Positions 7,571-15,592 of a stretch of 39,732 nt of DNA are shown here, piece by piece (position 1 is the stretch's first letter; each line of letters opens with the position of its first letter). The notes below the pieces were generated by a model, which saw only the letters and a list, made by a program, of their open reading frames with translations, was not told where the DNA came from and searched no databases. This stretch comes from Candidatus Aenigmatarchaeota archaeon. GTDB lineage: Archaea; Aenigmatarchaeota; Aenigmatarchaeia; GW2011-AR5. A program made the translations under genes and the position numbers. The stretch lies in NCBI GenBank assembly GCA_016202875.1, contig JACQNX010000077.1, positions 1-39,732 of the forward strand, read 5' to 3'.

Positions 7571-7814
7571 GGATAATCCTCCAAAATGAACCTTCCCGCC
7601 ATTCTACCAGCGCTGCAACAACCCTGATCTCTTTGCCTTTCCTGTAAAGACATCTTTCAACTGTACTTTGCGCCCTTCTGCTTCTTGAGCAGTCGTAGCC
7701 TTGCTCCAATACATCCTTGACCTGCCACAGGTTTAGCATAATTTCATCCATTTCCCTCTGGCAGTCCTTGGTCGGAACCAGGGGCCTCCCTTCGAACAAC
7801 GGATATTCATACAT
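7545..7814 (-). CDS. Small toxin partner of MqsA-like antitoxin
   Basis: An 89-residue protein with a helical half (MDEIMLNLWQVKDVLEQGYD) and a basic, strand-rich half (RRAQSTVERCLYRKGKEIRV then VALVEWREGSFWRIIHVG). The pattern resembles short archaeal RelE/DUF4258-fold toxins that precede YgiT-type antitoxins. I assign toxin function from the fold-like pattern, gene order and the 26-base overlap, not from a catalytic motif. Transcription probably starts from the promoter near 7844-7852, under a 20-bp tandem palindrome. Confidence 0.55.
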   Translation of the reverse strand: MYEYPLFEGRPLVPTKDCQREMDEIMLNLWQVKDVLEQGYDCSRSRRAQSTVERCLYRKGKEIRVVAALVEWREGSFWRIIHVGKTGGH

Positions 7815-7843
7815 AGATTTCTAGACTTATATATCTTTGATTG

Positions 7844-7871
7844 AATATTTAAAGATATCTTAAGATATCTT
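7844..7871 (-). promoter_or_regulatory. Promoter with tandem AAGATATCTT operator
   Basis: AAGATATCTT occurs twice back to back at 7852-7871, making a perfect 20-bp palindrome built of two self-complementary 10-mers. It abuts a minus-strand TATA-like box (TTTAAATATTC, about 7843-7852) upstream of the toxin gene. A third partial copy (AAAGATATATAAG) lies near 7827-7839. This looks like a multi-site operator for the AbrB-type antitoxin. Confidence 0.6.
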
Positions 7872-7882
7872 GAATGGACACA

Positions 7883-8035
7883 ATGCGGCCACCAGAAATA
7901 TATAGCAATATTGCAGAAATAAACTTTACAGGAGTTTCTGGACAAATCTATTTTGGCAATAATTATTATCCAGAAAATAAACAGCCTATGCTGGAAATTA
8001 TATCTGACGGAACTTTTGCGGGGTATGGTGGATGA
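7883..8035 (+). pseudogene. Substrate-binding protein fragment (last 50 residues)
   Basis: The frame from ATG 7883 reads IAEINFTGVSGQIYFGNN and ends ISDGTFAGYGG. This matches the last strands of the SBP family (G-SGQI or G-F-NGD, then I-NGTF-YG). Everything upstream of the C-terminal tail is gone and is replaced by the operator and promoter of the minus-strand TA pair, 12 bases away. It looks like collateral damage from TA insertion. Confidence 0.75.
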
Positions 8036-8095
8036 AAGCGCTGGGACACATGAGCATATTTAAGCTATAAGCTGCAATTAATTAATGGTGATATT

Positions 8096-8275
8096 ATGGA
8101 ACACATTTATCCTGAGCTGAAGAAGATAGAGAATGAGCTGAAAGAGATAAAGGTGATGCTGAAAACACAGGGTGAGAAGAAACCTGTAAAACTTGGGGGC
8201 ATGCTTAAGGGGGCGAAGATTACAGAGAATGATATTAAAGAGGCCAAGAAGTCGCTGCTGAAACCAAGGGATTAG
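8096..8275 (+). CDS. Small coiled-coil VapB-like antitoxin
   Basis: 59 residues from ATG 8096 with GGTGAT seven bases upstream. The N-terminal half is a short amphipathic coiled coil (ELKKIENELKEIKVMLK). The C-terminal half is a basic tail (KLGGMLKGAKITENDIKEAK) of the sort that threads into a PIN toxin. The minus-strand antitoxin at 16623-16793 shares this layout, so the two are paralogues. The partner toxin begins one base after the stop. Confidence 0.7.
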   Translation: MEHIYPELKKIENELKEIKVMLKTQGEKKPVKLGGMLKGAKITENDIKEAKKSLLKPRD

Positions 8276-8276
8276 G

Positions 8277-8660
8277 ATGTATGTTACTGACACCCATAGT
8301 TTTCTATGGCACCTTCAAAACGACGGAAAGCTCAGCAACAAGGCGAAATCTGTTTTTGATGCCTGCGACAATGAAAATGAAGTTATAATAATTCCTTCTA
8401 TTACCCTTATAGAGTCTATTTTCATATGCGAGAAAAAGAAAATTGAAATGAAGTTTCAGCAAATAATAGAAAAACTAAAGAATGCTTCTAATTATTATGT
8501 CTATCCGCTGGATGAAGAAGTAGCCTGTGAATGTAGCAAGATAAATTTGAGAGAACCTCACGACAGAATAATCGTAGCGACCTCAAAACTGATCGGCGCG
8601 CCGCTTATAACAAACGATGAAGACATTAAAAAGTCCAAACTTGCGCAAATAATCTGGTAA
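8277..8660 (+). CDS. vapC: VapC-like PIN-domain toxin upstream of livM
   Basis: 127 residues, complete PIN fold: MYVTDTHSFLWHL with the first catalytic Asp at residue 5, Glu in ITLIESIF, then LREPHDRIIVATSKLIG and LITNDEDI with the remaining acidic residues. This is the THSFLW subfamily common in prokaryotic VapC proteins. Expected activity is cleavage of a tRNA or rRNA, neutralised by the preceding antitoxin. livM starts 21 bases downstream with no recognisable promoter in between, so livM probably shares this TA transcript. Confidence 0.85.
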   Translation: MYVTDTHSFLWHLQNDGKLSNKAKSVFDACDNENEVIIIPSITLIESIFICEKKKIEMKFQQIIEKLKNASNYYVYPLDEEVACECSKINLREPHDRIIVATSKLIGAPLITNDEDIKKSKLAQIIW

Positions 8661-8681
8661 TAAGAGATAAAGGTAGATTAA

Positions 8682-9581
8682 ATGGTCCTCCCCTACTTCG
8701 AGAATCTTGTGATACTGGGCTCGATATTTTCCATATTGAGCGTGTCGCTGAACCTCTCTATGGGCTGGACAGGGCTGTTCAACCTCGGGCATGCGGCTTT
8801 TTTTGCCATCGGAGCATACGTTTCTGCGCTCCTGGCACTGGGCATAGGAATGCCTTTCTGGGTCGCTTTGCTGGCTGCAGGGCTTTTCGCGGCTGTGTTC
8901 GGCTATCTTGTCAGCATACCAGCGCGCAGGCTTCGCGGCGATTACCTTGCGCTGGGCACGCTGGGATTCGCGTTCATCGTGGAAGCAGTGCTCAAGAACT
9001 GGACCGACCTCACGCGCGGGCCGCTTGGCATCCCGGGCATCCCAAAGCCTGAGCTTTTCGGGTTTGTTTTTTCTGGTCTGGAAGCATATATGTTGTTGAC
9101 AATTGCATTTCTTGCTGTCACCATCTTCATCATTCACCGCACAGTCAACTCGCCTTTCGGCCGCGTGCTGAAGGCAATAAGGGAAGACGAGACAGCCGCG
9201 CAGACGTTGGGCAAGAACAGCTCACGGTACAAATCTCTTGCTCTCACGATCTCCGCTTTCTTTGCAGGCATCGCAGGGTCGCTCTACGCGCACTACATAA
9301 CGTTCATAGACCCGACAAGCTTTTCGTTTCCGGTGCTGATACTGCTGCTGTCCATGGTGATAATCGGCGGCACGGCTTCCATAAGAGGCTCGCTCGTGGG
9401 CGCATTCCTGCTGATACTGCTGCCCGAGCCGCTGCGGTTCATAGGGCTGCCTTCCAATCTTGTGGGCGCAGGGAGGCAGATGATATATGCTTTCCTGTTG
9501 CTGGCGATACTGCTGAAGAGGCCGGGCGGGCTGTTCGGAGAGTACGTGTTCAGGAAGAAGAAAAACACATATATGGGGTAA
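8682..9581 (+). CDS. livM: Branched-chain amino acid ABC transporter permease LivM
   Basis: A 299-residue permease with about eight to nine hydrophobic segments. Hallmarks: ILSVSLNLSMGWTGLFNLGH near the N-terminus, GDYLALGTLGFAF in the middle, the cytoplasmic coupling segment RVLKAIREDETAAQTLGKNS that contacts the ATPases, and the C-terminal GGTASIRGSLVGAFLLILLP. It pairs with LivH. It is GC-richer than the surrounding TA genes and begins with the same first codons as livH (ATG GTC CTC). It is the second ABC gene in the preserved H-M-G-F order, 6.7 kb from livH. Confidence 0.95.
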   Translation: MVLPYFENLVILGSIFSILSVSLNLSMGWTGLFNLGHAAFFAIGAYVSALLALGIGMPFWVALLAAGLFAAVFGYLVSIPARRLRGDYLALGTLGFAFIVEAVLKNWTDLTRGPLGIPGIPKPELFGFVFSGLEAYMLLTIAFLAVTIFIIHRTVNSPFGRVLKAIREDETAAQTLGKNSSRYKSLALTISAFFAGIAGSLYAHYITFIDPTSFSFPVLILLLSMVIIGGTASIRGSLVGAFLLILLPEPLRFIGLPSNLVGAGRQMIYAFLLLAILLKRPGGLFGEYVFRKKKNTYMG

Positions 9582-9618
9582 AATTTCCTATTTACCCATA
9601 GATTTAAATACTTACCCA
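9576..9618 (+). promoter_or_regulatory. Promoter and TTACCC-type operator of vapBC
   Basis: GGGTAAA (9576-9582) and TTTACCC (9591-9597) form an inverted repeat, and TTACCCA occurs again at 9612-9618, exactly 20 bases after the copy at 9592. A TATA-like TTTAAATA (9603-9610) lies between the last two copies. Three half-sites with near-two-turn spacing around a TATA box fit cooperative autorepression by VapBC. The first arm overlaps the end of livM. Confidence 0.6.
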
Positions 9619-9641
9619 CTCATAATAAACAAGGTGATTTT

Positions 9642-9875
9642 GTGCCGATATTAACACTTGATGAGAGGCGAAGAATAACACTGCCTAAAGACGTAGTCGA
9701 GGATTCGGAACAGCAATTTGTAGCGATAAAAACAAAGGACGGAATTTTGCTCAAGACTCTGCCAAAGGACCCCATAGCGGCGCTGCAGAAAGAGGGGGAA
9801 AAGCTCAAGGGGATTTCAAGAAAAGGTCTAAGAAAAATGGCGTATGAAGAGGCACTAAAGGAGGCCGGGAAATGA
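9642..9875 (+). CDS. vapB: AbrB-type VapB antitoxin
   Basis: 77 residues from GTG 9642, with GGTGAT seven bases upstream. The N-terminus is an AbrB/SpoVT-like strand pair (ILTLDERRRITLPKDVV), the C-terminus a charged helix (RKGLRKMAYEEALKEAGK) that would contact the toxin. It overlaps vapC by four bases (ATGA). It lies directly downstream of livM in the same direction but has its own promoter. Confidence 0.75.
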   Translation: MPILTLDERRRITLPKDVVEDSEQQFVAIKTKDGILLKTLPKDPIAALQKEGEKLKGISRKGLRKMAYEEALKEAGK

Positions 9876-10246
9876 GCATATACGCAGATACTGATTTTTT
9901 TCTCGCAATAGCAAAAAAAGAAGACTGGCTCAAAACTAATGCTCAGAAGTTGCATAATGAACACAAAGGAAATATTGTCACAAGCGTGCCAACTATCGTA
10001 GAAGCGTCATTAATCGCCAAGAAGAAAGGCATTGATGACATTGAAAATTTCATAGGTTCCATCTTCCAGATAGCTTCTGTGGAAGGCATGAGTGCAGAAG
10101 AAGGTGTTGAAGCAGCGCATTTAATCCAAGATGAAAACGTAAATGTTTTTGACGCCTTTCATGCTGTGCTCAGCAGAGGCAGGCCCATACTCAGCTCTGA
10201 GCACATCTACGACAAACTGGGCAAAAAGAGGGTTAGATTGGAATAA
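9872..10246 (+). CDS. vapC: VapC-like PIN-domain toxin
   Basis: 124 residues with the PIN acidic set: YADTDFFLAIAKKEDWL (first Asp), Glu in VPTIVEASL, and the NVFDAFHAVLS region with Asp, followed by ILSSEHIYDKLG. The final position has Ser-Glu rather than the usual Asp, a modest deviation. It is translationally coupled to vapB through ATGA. The recQ gene follows within 10 bases. Confidence 0.8.
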   Translation: MSIYADTDFFLAIAKKEDWLKTNAQKLHNEHKGNIVTSVPTIVEASLIAKKKGIDDIENFIGSIFQIASVEGMSAEEGVEAAHLIQDENVNVFDAFHAVLSRGRPILSSEHIYDKLGKKRVRLE

Positions 10247-10255
10247 AAAACCTTG

Positions 10256-12634
10256 ATGACAACATTCCTCATGAAAACAGCGCACGATGTGCTGAAGACT
10301 TATTTCGGATATTCTGATTTTCATCCACTGCAGGAAGCCATTATCACAGACATTCTCGAAGGAAAAGACGTCTTCGTGCTCATGCCCACCGGAAGCGGGA
10401 AGTCGCTCTGCTACCAGCTGCCTGCTGTCATAAAGAATGGAATAACAATTGTCATATCACCTCTTATCGCGCTCATGAAGGACCAAGTGGACAGCCTGCG
10501 GGCAAACGGCATAGGTGCATCTTTCATAAACAGCGCGCTTACGCCTGCTGAGATAGAAGATGTTAAAACACGCATGCTTGAAAACAGAGATAAAATCCTC
10601 TACATCGCCCCTGAACGGCTGACATCAAAAGACTTCCTGCCATTCCTCAAAACGCTAAACATCAGCCTGTTCGCCATCGACGAAGCTCACTGCATTTCCG
10701 AGTGGGGCCATGATTTCCGCCCGGAGTATCGCAAACTGAATCTCCTGCGGCAGCATTTTCCTTCTGTTCCTATTGTAGCGCTAACTGCAACAGCAATCCC
10801 GGAGGTGCAAAGGGACATTGTCCATCATCTTGATCTCAGGGAACCGAAGATGTACAGGGCGAGCTTCAACAGAAAGAATCTCTTGTATTATATAAGGCCA
10901 AAAAAAGACGCATACAAAGAGATTACTGACTATCTGCGCAAACGCCCTGGCATATCGGGCATCATCTACTGCCAGAGCAGGCAGACAACTGACCTGCTGG
11001 CAGAAAAGCTGCGCAGTGACGGATTCCGGGCCCTTCCATACCATGCCGGCATGCCTTCAGACATGAGGACTGAGCATCAGGAGCTTTTCATACGCGATGA
11101 TGCAGAGATCATTGTTGCTACCATAGCCTTCGGAATGGGGATCAACAAGCCGAACGTCAGGTTTGTATTTCATTATGACCTTCCGAAAAACATTGAAAGC
11201 TATTATCAGGAAACAGGACGAGCTGGAAGGGATGGTTTGCCGAGCGAATGTGTTTTGTTTTTCAGCTACGGCGACAAGGTAAAAATAGAACATTTTCTTG
11301 AAAAAATGAAAAATCCGGGCAAGCGGCGAATAGCTTATGCAAAACTGCAGGCCATGATCAGTTTTTGCGAGCGCGCTGAGTGCCGCCGGAAGATGCTTCT
11401 TGGCTACTTTGGGGAAGTGTTTAATGGAGAGTGCAACACCTGCGACACATGCCTGCAGCCTCCGGAAACTTTTGACGGTACCGAGATTGCGAAAAAGGTA
11501 TTTGCCTGTATAGCGGATAGCGGTCAGCGTTTCGGGACAAATTATATAATTTCAATTCTGACAGGCAAAGAAAGCAGAAGATCGGAGCTCTATCATCACA
11601 GCTCTTTGAAATCTTATGGCGCGGGAACACTGCATTCATCGACACAATGGCATGCATTTATCAGAGAGCTCGTGCACCGGGGCTGTCTTGATGTTGCCGG
11701 AGACAAGTATCCGGTTCTCAAGCTCAACCAGCGAAGCATGGACATTTTATCCGGCAAAGCAACTATTTTGCTGGCGAAACCCGCGGAGAAAGAACAGCCA
11801 TTACAAGTGACCAGAGAAACACAACGCACAGATATTTTTGATTCTGCGCTGTTTGAAATATTGAGAGCCCTGAGGAAGAAGATCGCAGACAGCGAAAATG
11901 TCCCGCCGTACATCGTATTTCCCGACATCACGCTGAAAGAACTTGCAACTTACTATCCGCAGGACACAGGGGGATTAAGGAAAATACGCGGCGTAGGGGA
12001 GATAAAGCTCGAACGCTATGGAAATATTTTTCTTGAAGCTGTCAGAAATTATTGCGAAAAAAATGAAATCAAACATATCAGAACAACAGCGCATAAAGAA
12101 GTTATTTATCCAATGGCTTATGCACCATGGACATCTGAAGATGATCTGCGCCTGCAGCAGGAATATTCAAAAGGCAAAAACATAAGAGAACTATCGAACA
12201 TTTTCAGGAGAAATCCGGGAGCTATTCGTTCTCGTTTAAAGAAAATAGGTTTGATTGCAAATTTCACTCACTTCCAAAATGAAGAGATGTTTAATGCAAA
12301 ATATAGTTATTCCGACACATTCAAAAAAACACTTGAGCTCTGCATGCGGCGTATGACCCTTGAACAGATAGCTGCATCAAGAAATCTCGCCACAAGCACA
12401 ATAGCGACTCATATAGAAAGGCTTATTATGGCAGGCGAGGACATAAATATTGACAGCTTTGTTGCAAAGGAGAAGCAGACAGCAATCAAGGACTGTATGA
12501 ATCGATTAAAAACGCAGACGCTCACGCCGCTGAAGGAGCAGCTTGGAGACAACTATTCTTATGACGAACTGCGCATAGCGCGGGCAAAAATAAATGCTGA
12601 TAGCTCCGGAAAAGATGATGTCAATGGAACCTGA
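10256..12634 (+). CDS. recQ: RecQ-family ATP-dependent DNA helicase
   Basis: About 792 residues from ATG 10256; ATG 10271 is an alternative. The helicase core shows PTGSGKS near residue 49, IDEAHCISEWGHDF near 142, GIIYCQSR, and QETGRAGRDG. The RecQ zinc-binding region follows (CERAECRRK, CNTCDTC, near 375-400), then an HRDC-like segment (near 525-600, LRKIRGVGEIKLERYG) and a C-terminal helix-turn-helix tail with LEQIAASRNLATSTIATHIE. It unwinds DNA in recombination and repair. Full domain content suggests it is functional. RecQ is uncommon in archaea, so this may be a transfer. It sits between TA and SBP modules with no obvious functional link to transport. Confidence 0.92.
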   Translation: MTTFLMKTAHDVLKTYFGYSDFHPLQEAIITDILEGKDVFVLMPTGSGKSLCYQLPAVIKNGITIVISPLIALMKDQVDSLRANGIGASFINSALTPAEIEDVKTRMLENRDKILYIAPERLTSKDFLPFLKTLNISLFAIDEAHCISEWGHDFRPEYRKLNLLRQHFPSVPIVALTATAIPEVQRDIVHHLDLREPKMYRASFNRKNLLYYIRPKKDAYKEITDYLRKRPGISGIIYCQSRQTTDLLAEKLRSDGFRALPYHAGMPSDMRTEHQELFIRDDAEIIVATIAFGMGINKPNVRFVFHYDLPKNIESYYQETGRAGRDGLPSECVLFFSYGDKVKIEHFLEKMKNPGKRRIAYAKLQAMISFCERAECRRKMLLGYFGEVFNGECNTCDTCLQPPETFDGTEIAKKVFACIADSGQRFGTNYIISILTGKESRRSELYHHSSLKSYGAGTLHSSTQWHAFIRELVHRGCLDVAGDKYPVLKLNQRSMDILSGKATILLAKPAEKEQPLQVTRETQRTDIFDSALFEILRALRKKIADSENVPPYIVFPDITLKELATYYPQDTGGLRKIRGVGEIKLERYGNIFLEAVRNYCEKNEIKHIRTTAHKEVIYPMAYAPWTSEDDLRLQQEYSKGKNIRELSNIFRRNPGAIRSRLKKIGLIANFTHFQNEEMFNAKYSYSDTFKKTLELCMRRMTLEQIAASRNLATSTIATHIERLIMAGEDINIDSFVAKEKQTAIKDCMNRLKTQTLTPLKEQLGDNYSYDELRIARAKINADSSGKDDVNGT

Positions 12635-12839
12635 AAAGCAGAGCAATTTTATAGAAGTAAATGGGAAAGCCTGCCAAATCTTTGTCGAAGAAAAAGACAT
12701 AAAAGCATCTTATGCGCGATTTCTGAATGACAAGCTTTGTATCGTGATTTCCTCAAGACTCTCTGATGAAGACAAGCAGAGGGCTATAGAATACTTCAAG
12801 AAAAGAATGCAGAAGCCAACACAAATGCATAGAGGATGA
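12615..12839 (+). CDS. Small protein resembling the N-terminal part of a YgjP/DUF45-type metallopeptidase
   Basis: 74 residues, overlapping the recQ end. The stretch KACQIFVEEKDIKASYARFL followed by KLCIVISSRLSDEDKQRAIE resembles the N-terminal beta region of DUF45 proteins (residues, then IPSRLS-type loop, then helix), but no HExxH metal motif is present. It is either a truncated relative or an independent small protein. The assignment is weak. Confidence 0.35.
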   Translation: MMSMEPEKQSNFIEVNGKACQIFVEEKDIKASYARFLNDKLCIVISSRLSDEDKQRAIEYFKKRMQKPTQMHRG

Positions 12840-12909
12840 ATGGGACGAGGCATACGACCTGCCCGTTGTCAACTCGCCGCGTATGGGCGAATGCGGATAT
12901 ACAGGCTGA
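12790..12909 (+). pseudogene. Short frame ending in a Cys-containing tail, probable gene remnant
   Basis: In the plus-one frame relative to the preceding small gene, an uninterrupted stretch reads CIEDEWDEAYDLPVVNSPRM then GECGYTG and stops at 12907-12909. It has no start codon and looks like the conserved end of a longer protein. I do not recognise the family. The remaining sequence to 13000 holds nothing I can support. Confidence 0.25.
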
Positions 12910-12999
12910 TATCCATGAAACGGATAACGGGAAAACATCAAAGACTTCAAAATGCCATGGCCGGATGTTGTGAATCCGTTTTGGAAGAAATAACAATTC

Positions 13000-13395
13000 T
13001 CAGTTCTTTGGTGCTGTAGACTCCCATATTTGCGCCAGTCTTTCATTTACCTTTTCATATTCTTCTCGCTCAAGAGGACATGCATCCGGCATGCTCCCAT
13101 GAAGATTGTAATATTTGTAAAGTTCCTCAAATTCTTCTATCATCCGGTACGCCTCAGGATTCCTTGCCCAGTTTCTCAAATTATCTCTGTCAGCAAACAT
13201 GTTAACCAGCCGGTATTCTGTTGCTCCTCTCTCAATCAAATAGGAAAATACGTCACGAAAATTATCATCGCTTTCATCAATATTTCTGTCGACACGGTAA
13301 GGTACGTTATCTAATAAACACTGAAATCCAATTTGTCTGCTGGCTCCAATACATGTATTTTTGTGCACGAACAGATTAACTTTCATAACATTCAC
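13000..13395 (-). CDS. Unrecognised protein coupled to SBP D
   Basis: About 131 residues from GTG 13395, overlapping the SBP D stop as GTGA; ATG 13386 is an alternative. Soluble and acidic: LFVHKNTCIGASRQIGFQ, then YRVDRNIDESDDNFRDVFSY, WARNPEAYRMIEEFEELYKY and a C-terminal helix ERLAQIWEST. No signal peptide or membrane segment. I do not recognise a family. Tight coupling to an SBP and position in a transport-sensor operon suggest a related role, but nothing in the sequence states it. Confidence 0.6.
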   Translation of the reverse strand: MNVMKVNLFVHKNTCIGASRQIGFQCLLDNVPYRVDRNIDESDDNFRDVFSYLIERGATEYRLVNMFADRDNLRNWARNPEAYRMIEEFEELYKYYNLHGSMPDACPLEREEYEKVNERLAQIWESTAPKN

Positions 13396-14495
13396 TCTAC
13401 CAAAACAGCCGTCCCGTTCTCGACCACAAAGACATGCTCGAATCTCGGCGACATACCTGTCTCGTCAAAATCAACAACTCCTGTCGCGCCCTCGATATGA
13501 ATTTCATAAAGCCCGCTCTTGACCTCTTCACGGCCGATTCCTTTTGCACGGACAGCAGCATCCACTGCGTACATGGCATCGTAACCCACTGCTGTCAGCT
13601 CAATGATCTCGGGATCTTTTCCATATTTTTTAACATAAGCCTGCCTTAATTTCTGCAGCTTCTCATTGTTCGGGACATAGACATTGGTGTGATAAACGCC
13701 TTCTGCCGCGCCCTTTGAAACGTCTATTTGATTCTGGTTTAGGCCATCGGCGCTAAGCATATAGCCTTTATAGCCGATTTCTTTTGACTGCTTTACTATA
13801 TAGCTCGGAAGAAGTGTAGGCGCATAAATCGCGTCCACTGCTTGCGATTTCTCGACAACCGTTCTGAAGTCTTGTTCATTGGGATTAGTTCCTTCTAATA
13901 TTGCAACTGTTCCTCCCAATTGCTCGAATTCTTCTTTGAAAGAAGAAGCAATAAGCCTTGACCAATCGTCGAAAGAATAAACGACAGCCACGTTTCTCAC
14001 ACTTTTACTATATGCAAATTTTGCCATTGAATGCGCTGCGGCCTCTGTGGAAAAACCTATACCAAAAGTATAGTCTCCTTTTTCCAGTTCTTTGTTCGTA
14101 TCGAAAAGGACCATAAGAGGTGTTTTCTCCTCTTCGAACACGCCCGACAATGATTTGCCTTCGTTCGCAGCTGTGACGAAAGATACGTCTACATTGTCTA
14201 TGTCAATCAATTTTCTCCCGGCTTCCACAGCCTTCCGGACTTCTACATTGCCATCATCTTCTACGATAAGCCTGTATTGAATATCGCTCCTTTCATTAAG
14301 CTCTTCTTTGGCAATTTCCAGCCCTTGTCTGAGAGCATTTCCAAATATTGAGTAATCGCCTGTTAGAGAAAGAATAGCTCCTACCTTTACCTCTTTCTTT
14401 CCTGTTGCCTGGCCAGTAGGCTGCAAAAGAATTATTGTAGTTGCGAGGACAATCAGAATTACTACAACAATAACTATTTTCAAAGACCTTTTCAT
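13392..14495 (-). CDS. Liv-type substrate-binding protein D
   Basis: 367 residues from ATG 14495; an in-frame GTG at 14504 is possible and GGTGTGGTGG lies just upstream. The N-terminal anchor (LKIVIVVVILIVLATTIILL) is followed by PTGQATG and then VKVGAILSLTGDYSIFG. The second lobe includes AVDAIYAPTLLPSYIVKQSK. It lacks a lipobox and lacks the C-terminal Cys pair. It is divergent from TrmB 2, with an inverted repeat between their promoters, and is the only complete SBP on the minus strand. Confidence 0.9.
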   Translation of the reverse strand: MKRSLKIVIVVVILIVLATTIILLQPTGQATGKKEVKVGAILSLTGDYSIFGNALRQGLEIAKEELNERSDIQYRLIVEDDGNVEVRKAVEAGRKLIDIDNVDVSFVTAANEGKSLSGVFEEEKTPLMVLFDTNKELEKGDYTFGIGFSTEAAAHSMAKFAYSKSVRNVAVVYSFDDWSRLIASSFKEEFEQLGGTVAILEGTNPNEQDFRTVVEKSQAVDAIYAPTLLPSYIVKQSKEIGYKGYMLSADGLNQNQIDVSKGAAEGVYHTNVYVPNNEKLQKLRQAYVKKYGKDPEIIELTAVGYDAMYAVDAAVRAKGIGREEVKSGLYEIHIEGATGVVDFDETGMSPRFEHVFVVENGTAVLVE

Positions 14496-14545
14496 TTCCA
14501 CCACACCATTTGTAACTATGAATAAGTGGTAATATTAATGTATGC

Positions 14546-14561
14546 TGTCGTTTTACCGACA
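14546..14561. promoter_or_regulatory. Inverted repeat between SBP D and TrmB 2 promoters
   Basis: TGTCG-TTTTAC-CGACA, a perfect 5-6-5 inverted repeat. It lies immediately upstream of the TATA-like box for trmB 2 (ATTTAAGG, about 14564-14571, plus) and of an AT-rich candidate box for SBP D (ATTAATATTA region, about 14530-14540, minus). The sequence differs from the sites at the other three TrmB genes. Confidence 0.55.
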
Positions 14562-14589
14562 ACAATTTAAGGAGATACTGCAGTAAATA

Positions 14590-15312
14590 ATGATGGAAAA
14601 CAGGGATGTGCTGATAGAACTGGGGCTGTCGGAGGGCGAATCAATTGTTTATCTGGCGCTCCTCCGGCTCGGGGAGTCGCAGGTCAATAAAATAAAGGTC
14701 CATACAAAGATGCACCGGACTACTATATACGACTTCCTGGACAGCCTTGCAAAGAAGGGTCTGGTCAGTTATGTAATAAAGAATAATATCAAGTTCTACA
14801 GCGCTGCACACCCTTCGCGCCTTGAGGATCTTATCAAGGAAAAGCGCGAACATCTGGAGGAAATAGTTCCCTCCCTCCTCAAATTGGCAACACTTGAGAA
14901 GAAAGCATTGAAAGTTGAGGTTTGCGATGGGATCGAGGGCTTCAAGACATTTGTCAAGAGAATGACAGAGCGCAAAGGAGAGCTGCTCGCATTTGGGATC
15001 GATGAGAGCCAGTTCGAAACGCGCTTCCCGTATATCATGAAGGCTTATTTCAAAAAAGAAGCAGCGCTTAACCTGCAGGAGCGACTGATAACCAGCAAAG
15101 GCATCAAATTCATATACAAAAAGAAAGGCCTCGCATACCGCTATATAGACAGCAAGTTTTTCTCCCCCGTGCCGACACTTATCTGGGGAGTGCTGACCAT
15201 ATTCATAATCTGGGAGCCCCTTACGATAATAATCATAGAGAACAAGGACCTCGCCGACGCCTACCGCAAGCATTTTGAGCTTCTCTGGAAGATCGCGGAC
15301 AGGAAGCCGTGA
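14590..15312 (+). CDS. TrmB-family transcriptional regulator 2
   Basis: 240 residues. Winged helix: ELGLSEGESIVYLALLRLGE, then MHRTTIYDFLDSLAKKGL. A coiled linker (LIKEKREHLEEIVPSLLKL) and the C-terminal effector domain follow, ending FELLWKIADRKP. ATG 14590 lies about 25 bases after a TATA-like ATTTAAGG, consistent with a leaderless message. It diverges from SBP D. The C-terminal domain differs markedly from TrmB 1, 3 and 4 apart from the shared WK tail, as expected if each senses a different ligand. Confidence 0.85.
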   Translation: MMENRDVLIELGLSEGESIVYLALLRLGESQVNKIKVHTKMHRTTIYDFLDSLAKKGLVSYVIKNNIKFYSAAHPSRLEDLIKEKREHLEEIVPSLLKLATLEKKALKVEVCDGIEGFKTFVKRMTERKGELLAFGIDESQFETRFPYIMKAYFKKEAALNLQERLITSKGIKFIYKKKGLAYRYIDSKFFSPVPTLIWGVLTIFIIWEPLTIIIIENKDLADAYRKHFELLWKIADRKP

Positions 15313-15387
15313 TTTTATTCAGGAGCGAAATTCAATTTACAAACGGCTAATGACATCAGATTTAAACATGCCAACAAAATAATTAGC

Positions 15388-15513
15388 ATGCTGTCAAATA
15401 AAAAAGGCAATTGGGGATTTGTGCTTTCAAAAGAGGCTTCTATTACCGAAAAGGAAGCCGCAAAGATCAAAGAAATGATTAAAATCTTTGAAAAAGAATA
15501 CGGCTTTGATTGA
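15388..15513 (+). CDS. Small antitoxin-like peptide upstream of livG
   Basis: 41 residues from ATG 15388 (LSNKKGNWGFVLSKEASITE then KIKEMIKIFEKEYGFD). A TATA-like TTTAAACA at about 15361 makes a leaderless start at 15388 plausible. The helical, charged sequence resembles the C-terminal half of small antitoxins that precede PIN toxins, and a PIN remnant follows. It may be a shortened antitoxin, or the surviving half of one. Confidence 0.45.
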   Translation: MLSNKKGNWGFVLSKEASITEKEAAKIKEMIKIFEKEYGFD

Positions 15514-15592
15514 CTTAAATGGTGCTACTATCGTTACTAGAGACAGACATTACAAGGCTGTCCGCGGGCTAAAGATATCTATGGTGAGTTAA
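15509..15592 (+). pseudogene. 3' remnant of a VapC PIN toxin, fused to the livG start
   Basis: The frame overlapping the antitoxin end reads LNGATIVTRDRHYKAVRGLK then ISMVS and stops at TAA 15590-15592. This is the canonical last strand-helix-strand of a PIN domain (ATLVTRD-HF-I-GL). The first 100 or so residues, with most catalytic acids, are missing. The stop overlaps the livG start as TAATG. Only the part next to livG has been retained. Confidence 0.7.

Noticed and set aside
9872..10246. recQ as part of a defence island with the adjacent TA genes
   Set aside because: RecQ has a standard full domain set and no defence partner; adjacency to TA genes is general in this locus and proves nothing.
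12910..12999. Possible continuation of the PRMGEC-tail remnant up to the SBP D operon
   Set aside because: Frames are short, without starts or recognisable motifs; nothing can be supported.
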